Source: an uncultured Bacilli bacterium
GTDB taxonomy: Bacteria > Bacillota_I > Bacilli_A > RF39 > UBA660
Direction: 5' to 3'
Assembly: GCA_947632685.1 (NCBI GenBank)
Contig: CANRQD010000035.1
Coordinates: forward strand, 1 to 11,116
Length of the DNA: 11,116 nt
Part shown: positions 10,601 to 11,116 of the stretch, piece after piece
How the letters are laid out: each line of letters starts with the position of its first letter
Numbering within the stretch: the first letter of the stretch is position 1
Made by a program: the position numbers and the translations under genes
The notes under the pieces: generated by a model
What the model saw: the letters and a program-made list of their open reading frames with translations, nothing else
The model's database searches: none
Told to the model about the DNA's origin: nothing

Positions 10601-10931
10601 ATCTAGATTTAAAGATATTAAGAGTAAGTTAGAAAGACTTGATAGTGATATTAATGTAGATAGTTATATTGATAAATTTACTGAAACTCTTAAAAAAGAT
10701 GCTAAAGATATTGTAGATGGTGTTCAAGGAGAACTTAATAAAAATGCTAATTGTCCATCAGATTACTGGTGTTCAAGAGGTGATTTTGCTAAATATTTGA
10801 GTTATCAATATAGTACTGCATTACGTCAAGAAATTTATTATAAACTTAAAAATAAAACTAATGATTTTACAGAAGAAATTTTTAGTGAAACTCCACAACA
10901 AGAAGTTAAAAATTTAGCTGATAGCAAATAA
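1671..10931 (+). CDS. Giant cell-surface zinc metalloprotease, peptidase family M26 (IgA1 protease/ZmpB-like)
   Basis: The protein has 3086 residues, roughly 350 kDa. Domain order: signal peptide 1-24; cohesin-like domain about 25-155; linker; membrane helices about 184-203 and 212-232 around a basic loop (KHRGKKK); dockerin-like domain 239-303; seven B-A repeats of about 210 residues at 312-1790; a conserved pre-helix segment to about 1886; beta-helix domain about 1888-2190; M26 catalytic region about 2204-3086. The zinc site is HESAH (2690-2694) with a third ligand Glu2714, 20 residues beyond the second His, as in streptococcal IgA1 protease. Streptococcal M26 enzymes are about 1900 residues, so this one is much longer, mainly from the repeats. 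They also carry an N-terminal sorting signal and two membrane helices; here the helices are kept but no LPXTG motif is visible and a cohesin precedes them. The predicted topology puts both the cohesin and the rest of the protein outside the cell. The natural substrate cannot be read from sequence, and IgA1 cleavage should not be assumed. The reading frame is intact. Confidence 0.93.
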   Translation: MQKKLTQIIFLFLAVFLIPVSVFATQNITLKVDKNNLEIGDEITISANVPDDIEAYALQATLKYDKNVFEKIDDENFSISNTMDISYNENSNKFGIINQTGKITNELFKVRLKVKENASVGNTNIALTNISYSDGENIKTLDKISTKVLVTKDAIDGESVPTNKENKIIEDKENTIKTISTNPAIILISIVIVLLFIGILYISMKHRGKKKILYCLIVIGSILLITNVSLVINNISKKDVNSDGQKDYDDAKEIVDYLINIDTEDSKDSDENLSDLKTTNKKLRKYDINNDGKFNIKDVASSVESATSKTKVQLKEKKIENEYYVEKGNIALKFTADINPKGVKLTKVKIDNKYYDVEYNSGIYIVVIDDYNTAGPHAFAINEVKLSNGEVRDTKLKIEKEILKDKPKVKDLNYDIKEGKLDFSIDDVDTALQNAELTIFEGIVSETDLKKNGENTGIFDEEENPDDFDEFKIVLEEELKSSNKSFSIKPNLSLGGVYTIVITGNYDLDTNKDNDKNYYQEQFLNDGLNNITVGTITITALNQEEIFLEQNSQHDYIFDVAFEPQSISQEIKQVKIGEIYKDITYEDGHCKLSLDDTSTAGLKTENITAIVLNDDTEVLSKHVVKYDVLKTTPTISDFIYHKKKGKITFTLSDKDDAYKEASIKITNKNNGKKVFKEDLVLDRKEFEFQVKLDEGNEYDVTIDGSYDRDSDINNNKNYNETKFNHNLIVYDVALSNATEEKYHVEKNGEFTLKFNANITPTNETSTIKELTIDDQVYNPIKEADGIYSVSLNAPNDSGEKTYKLENIIIDDEEIDETLDFNVDVLKEKPKVENLLIDESKSIPEIDFDLVDEDNALDNETAAGKLIVTKKDGTPKDFEIKKGNNKIKLENLTDEFENEGGIFDLDIKANYHLDPDKKVDIYHETNKELINQRQFKVYTATLSLDSYNEYVPKDEKIDFQINSSITPNEPDVTIKSFVLKNGKVVSAKQLEDITKYSVNLKTPIVAGPETYQIEKIILSNNVEINAKCDDIKVDVLKDMPYINKLNLSENNDSISYELEDPDHAFSSGKITIYDNKGDSIKEETVTNNSKTSIKYNFKDAETYIVKVVGSYDLDSNPNNKQNEATDEEMQEESFIIGGAYNFTLTNASITDSLQPGEKPVITFKSTNTRNAIINEANLINDSNDTKKYNVTETSKNNYKITLEDADLSVGKHTITLDSVSMTNGLKTFENKKDYNVNKLTYTVLKKEPTASNFNLNLNKTNKTITAKFKLNDEYNAINKLNLVLVDSTGKIVASQILAKENIKTNEEISVNLSYKGNTDGRLTFKVLADYELADKYTYTNESIGEDTTLVYSNDEIRIDKMYVVNDKNEEQKEGLYPTKNQNNYQIAVEVFVADSVKARGYGRVSGVTINGVNYPANQISGYKSKVYINIPKESGILELKATRVQLANDGYYKIYNDYYSVSEKTLKLDVLKDKPKVENLEIKEYYENSKVTFDFDVVLDDNATKDEFTNGTLTLNGVTKDNIVVGHNNITFEDVERDKTFDLIFKGNYDLDTNELNSTTGDKNNVVDGEFYKVSYGLYDANTYEDIEISESELLSEKGNKYFEKNEKIKLKFSVSGIEEKLKVSPSKVVIKGKEYPVNKLDDGTYELILDGYSSSGEKSITITDIILSNNKKVKLSDDFTFNPEVLKDIPEIIDYTYNISDDKLNLKFDLKDSDDAIVNKAIINVIDENGKVLYNDKFVKELSLNIEDKNILRYYVKVNSEYDRDIDKGKNTANHKDVLLLDELISLEENNIEFKAITDINLYKKEKQNTESVITLKDEVDVNDIMANKDDYFVEVIMENMPDAHAKIKSVSNSNNKLVLELDYKNVIKENSKNDKSIKIDFGQIKDNKANNDFHPDDAFRLLLEKLEAGEDVELNQNYDASSLTTTEATYITKEYKGTLNGNGFSIKHLTKPLFNTINDGKVENLRLSDVTFGSNGKGSLANSTKNSTLKNVLVENVTKTASGDGANGGLVGSADKTTVENCRVSNVLLNLGWIEQNNGTFIGTTSNGTIVKNCYAEGTISGGWNFTSGFIGNAKNSTITNNFVRVTMKNLTNSKEEGFADRYNEGVSTFKNNVCISTGSNGNFTGSSENRENNYFYQTDGGAQEIKGKVEVIKEEDINDDLFTNKAKFDSNWNIKDVSINNLPTLQNENQSVLNNSESLDDYNKDNELLYSNLLKLIPYYNSKKIIEISKNITDVNLKTKKIKHIVPIDINGSLVTYLTSDNPKKISKLKIIYSDNTKVEYSVLYDKTYDMVATYKINDLGIDYNYNHYVIDSSSQVVTNLTNYLSNLDYTNNLDILTTNDDSRLYRDFYNETTKNELNEFVLKYLSNSEYTNTENVEIINNYIEREVKKDKKIEKLLYVYNYFRRFYDLDIDGIKVYDYLMFNMEDFDELLTPDKVANLYLENTKGENFNTNETNKRYSEILGKYTKLDSIPKFIGYLVSNFSDHDLSEWTRSQFKGIIEEIPLEENKNVKYTLWDHFATETNNEILNQFLPMLTLPENAAYIISMPVQYIIGAQRTYIANPNDPKQHQELLTRMESYTTRMARYFKTAYSILQDENLFNNILIYHIDKRLTKTENGSTVQNTAYTTTEPFHKNFVEATGLWAAAAGVNAAAWGPRLEWQVAGVMDSQLAEEGKNDTSHVTFRTWSHESAHLIDARLFLRNNGRRFDAGGEDYADNFLMQSFGINDITMNLSMLMQDDKDKVASNLNPERINSPEKIQDFYRKLFETVYVMDYIEAQAFLKLSPEEQKILGIQVSYPNEDKQFEKVVGPDGKDTDQFTGKLYKEDEYAKYRARETTKYTRLNEIENFDKPLKTMDDLINNRIMLYPGVYRYSSRGNNSYGGEGINTVHWYQPNNPDGRPDSYALKWISYEMLGYKGYDKGFVEYASNIHSTPKQIYSNLSHPKNGTSTVNFKSDSMALLQISNNAYSSFSSYKKSRFKDIKSKLERLDSDINVDSYIDKFTETLKKDAKDIVDGVQGELNKNANCPSDYWCSRGDFAKYLSYQYSTALRQEIYYKLKNKTNDFTEEIFSETPQQEVKNLADSK
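1743..2135 (+). other. Cohesin-like domain of the M26 protease (residues about 25-155)
   Basis: The segment just after the signal peptide carries cohesin-family landmarks in order: a VDKNNLEIGDEITI opening, ALQATLKYDKNVFE, GKITNELFKVRLKVKE and ASVGNTNIALTNISYSDGEN. In cellulosomes and in clostridial surface enzymes, cohesins bind dockerin modules. Its place at the N-terminus, before the paired membrane helices, makes it exposed at the cell surface. The partner is unknown; the dockerin-like module further along the same protein is one candidate. Confidence 0.82.
2220..2580 (+). other. Two membrane helices followed by a dockerin-like domain (residues about 184-303)
   Basis: Two hydrophobic helices (about 184-203 and 212-232) flank a short basic loop expected to lie in the cytoplasm. 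Two EF-hand-like calcium loops follow: Asp239, Asn241, Asp243 and Asp250, then Asp287, Asn289, Asp291 and Asp298. Both fit the 1-3-5-12 ligand spacing of type I dockerins (DxNxDG...D). The loops start 48 residues apart, longer than the roughly 30-40 I expect for standard dockerins; the excess is an acidic Ser/Asp/Lys-rich insert. Dockerin identity is likely, but the long insert leaves some doubt about cohesin binding. Confidence 0.78.
2604..7040 (+). repeat. Seven tandem repeats of about 210 residues (B-A Ig-like module pairs) in the M26 protease
   Basis: Divergent protein-level repeats fill residues about 312-1790. Each unit pairs a B module (pattern: Y-V-K-G, LKF-A-I-P, then Y-V, G-Y-V-L, AG or SGEK, I-LSN) with an A module. 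A modules open with V-L-K-(D/E)-(K/x)-P at about 402, 628, 824, 1034, 1242, 1469 and 1685, with intervals of 196-227 residues. They also carry a Y-D-L-D-like acidic loop at about 506, 706, 910, 1110, 1329, 1548 and 1762 (YHLD in unit 3, YELA in unit 5). Their length and strand pattern suggest Ig-like beta-sandwiches forming a long stalk. A comparable A-type module appears to occur in front of the beta-helix in streptococcal ZmpB (recalled, not searched), so this looks like expansion of an M26 module. The DNA is not near-identical between units, implying old duplications. Confidence 0.8.
7332..8230 (+). other. Beta-helix (GLUG-like) domain of the M26 protease (residues about 1888-2190)
   Basis: After a segment DAFRLLLEKL that resembles the entry to this domain in streptococcal Zmp proteins, short strands repeat: YKGTLNGNGFSI, KPLFNTINDGKVENLRL, STLKNVLVENV, GGLVGSADKTTVENC, GTFIGTTSNGTIVKNC and SGFIGNAKNSTITNN. 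The recurring G-x-(F/L)-(I/V)-G followed by T-(V/I)-x-N-(C/N) is typical of GLUG-type right-handed beta-helices. In the family this domain lies directly before the catalytic region, as it does here. Confidence 0.85.
8280..10928 (+). other. M26 zinc metalloprotease catalytic region (residues about 2204-3086)
   Basis: Family landmarks run in the expected order: YSNLLKLIPYYNSK, LLYVYNYFRRFYDLD, FLPMLTLPENAAYIIS, the zinc motif HESAH (2690-2694), RNNGRRFDAGGEDY containing the third ligand Glu2714, VMDYIEAQAFL, YEMLGYKGYDKGFVEYASN, and a final ALRQEIYYKLKN helix. Each has a recognisable counterpart in streptococcal ZmpB/IgA1 protease. His2690, His2694 and Glu2714 are predicted zinc ligands and Glu2691 the catalytic base, so the enzyme looks active. 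Cys3028 and Cys3034 near the C-terminus could form a disulfide. The protein ends with no C-terminal anchor. Confidence 0.92.
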
Positions 10932-10959
10932 AAGGATGACTATATTAATCATCCTTTTT
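10930..10959 (+). terminator. Intrinsic terminator of the M26 protease gene
   Basis: A perfect 10-bp stem (AAAAGGATGA / TCATCCTTTT) closes on a 9-nt loop and ends in a T run. The left arm overlaps the last two bases of the stop codon. Confidence 0.9.
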
Positions 10960-10962
10960 AGT

Positions 10963-10991
10963 ATAAAAAAATAAGCAGTATTGTTACTGCT
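10963..10991 (-). terminator. Terminator of the minus-strand gene, overlapping its stop codon
   Basis: The stem AGCAGTA / TACTGCT (7 bp) has a 4-nt loop. Read on the minus strand it runs into TATTTTTTTATA, a good U tract; on the plus strand a weaker T run also follows, so it may act in both directions. The stop codon of the minus-strand gene (complement of 10984-10986) lies in the loop and stem. Confidence 0.8.
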
Positions 10992-11116
10992 CATTTTTTA
11001 TATCTCTTTTTATATCTATTATTATTGGTAAAACTATAGGATTTCTACCAGTTAGGTTGCCTATATATAAGTAAAGCTCACTTGTTAAATTTGATTTAAT
11101 AGACGCAAATGTTGAT
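10984..11116 (-). CDS. Probable ribonuclease J, C-terminal end (5' part outside window)
   Basis: Read on the minus strand, 43 codons plus TAA are open to the window edge. The segment around LYIGNLTGRNPIVLPIIIDI resembles the conserved C-terminus of RNase J, a beta-CASP metallo-beta-lactamase exo/endoribonuclease, which typically ends in a Thr-(Lys/Gly)-Arg-(Arg/x)-Pro-(Met/Ile)-(Ile/Val)-(Leu/Ile)-Pro-(Val/Ile)-Ile-(Met/x)-(Glu/Asp)-(Val/Ile) stretch. Here about 8 further residues follow. RNase J works with RNase Y in mRNA decay, so its position near rny fits, although the two genes converge here. With so short a fragment the identity is probable rather than certain, and J1 cannot be told from J2. 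Confidence 0.7.
   Translation of the reverse strand, partial: STFASIKSNLTSELYLYIGNLTGRNPIVLPIIIDIKRDIKNEQ

Noticed and set aside
1671..10931. Naming the protease IgA1 protease or ZmpB
   Set aside because: The M26 family contains enzymes with different substrates, and specificity cannot be read from the sequence. A gene symbol would overstate the evidence.
1..11116. tRNA, rRNA, CRISPR array, insertion sequence, integrase or prophage genes
   Set aside because: No cloverleaf-like segments, short regular direct repeats with unique spacers, transposase or integrase frames, or terminal inverted repeats were seen. The only repeats are the protein-level units of the protease and short intergenic motifs.

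Overview
The window is very AT-rich DNA from a Gram-positive bacterium, most likely a gut-type member of the Bacillota (Bacilli/Erysipelotrichia-like or RF39-like; this is inference). The grounds are an RNase Y tail closely resembling that of Bacillus, a probable RNase J tail, AGGAG-type ribosome binding sites, a sortase-type C-terminal sorting signal and a streptococcal-type M26 protease. Trp is encoded by TGG and all visible stops are TAA, so nothing points to a recoded genetic code.

Layout: (1) 2-463 (+), the last 153 codons of RNase Y (rny), closed by a hairpin terminator at 468-495. (2) 509-541, a promoter with consensus -35 (TTGACA) and -10 (TATAAT) boxes separated by an overlong 21-bp spacer. 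That spacer holds an uninterrupted run of 11 G, which looks like a phase-variable promoter. (3) 565-1473 (+), a secreted right-handed beta-helix-like protein with a C-terminal NPNTS-type sorting signal, followed by its own terminator. (4) 1474-1670, an AT-rich gap. (5) 1671-10931 (+), a 3086-residue surface zinc metalloprotease of peptidase family M26 (IgA1 protease/ZmpB-like). Its front end is unusual: signal peptide, cohesin-like domain, two membrane helices and a dockerin-like domain. Seven repeats of about 210 residues follow, then a beta-helix domain and an M26 catalytic region with HESAH (2690-2694) and the downstream Glu (2714). (6) Two convergent terminators, then 10984-11116 (-), the C-terminal end of a probable RNase J.

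Taken together, two surface proteins sit between two core RNA-decay genes. The first is predicted to be switched on and off by slippage of the poly-G tract. The second is a membrane-tethered giant protease whose cohesin and dockerin modules suggest assembly with itself or with other surface proteins. A functional link between the two is inferred only from adjacency and shared cell-surface location.
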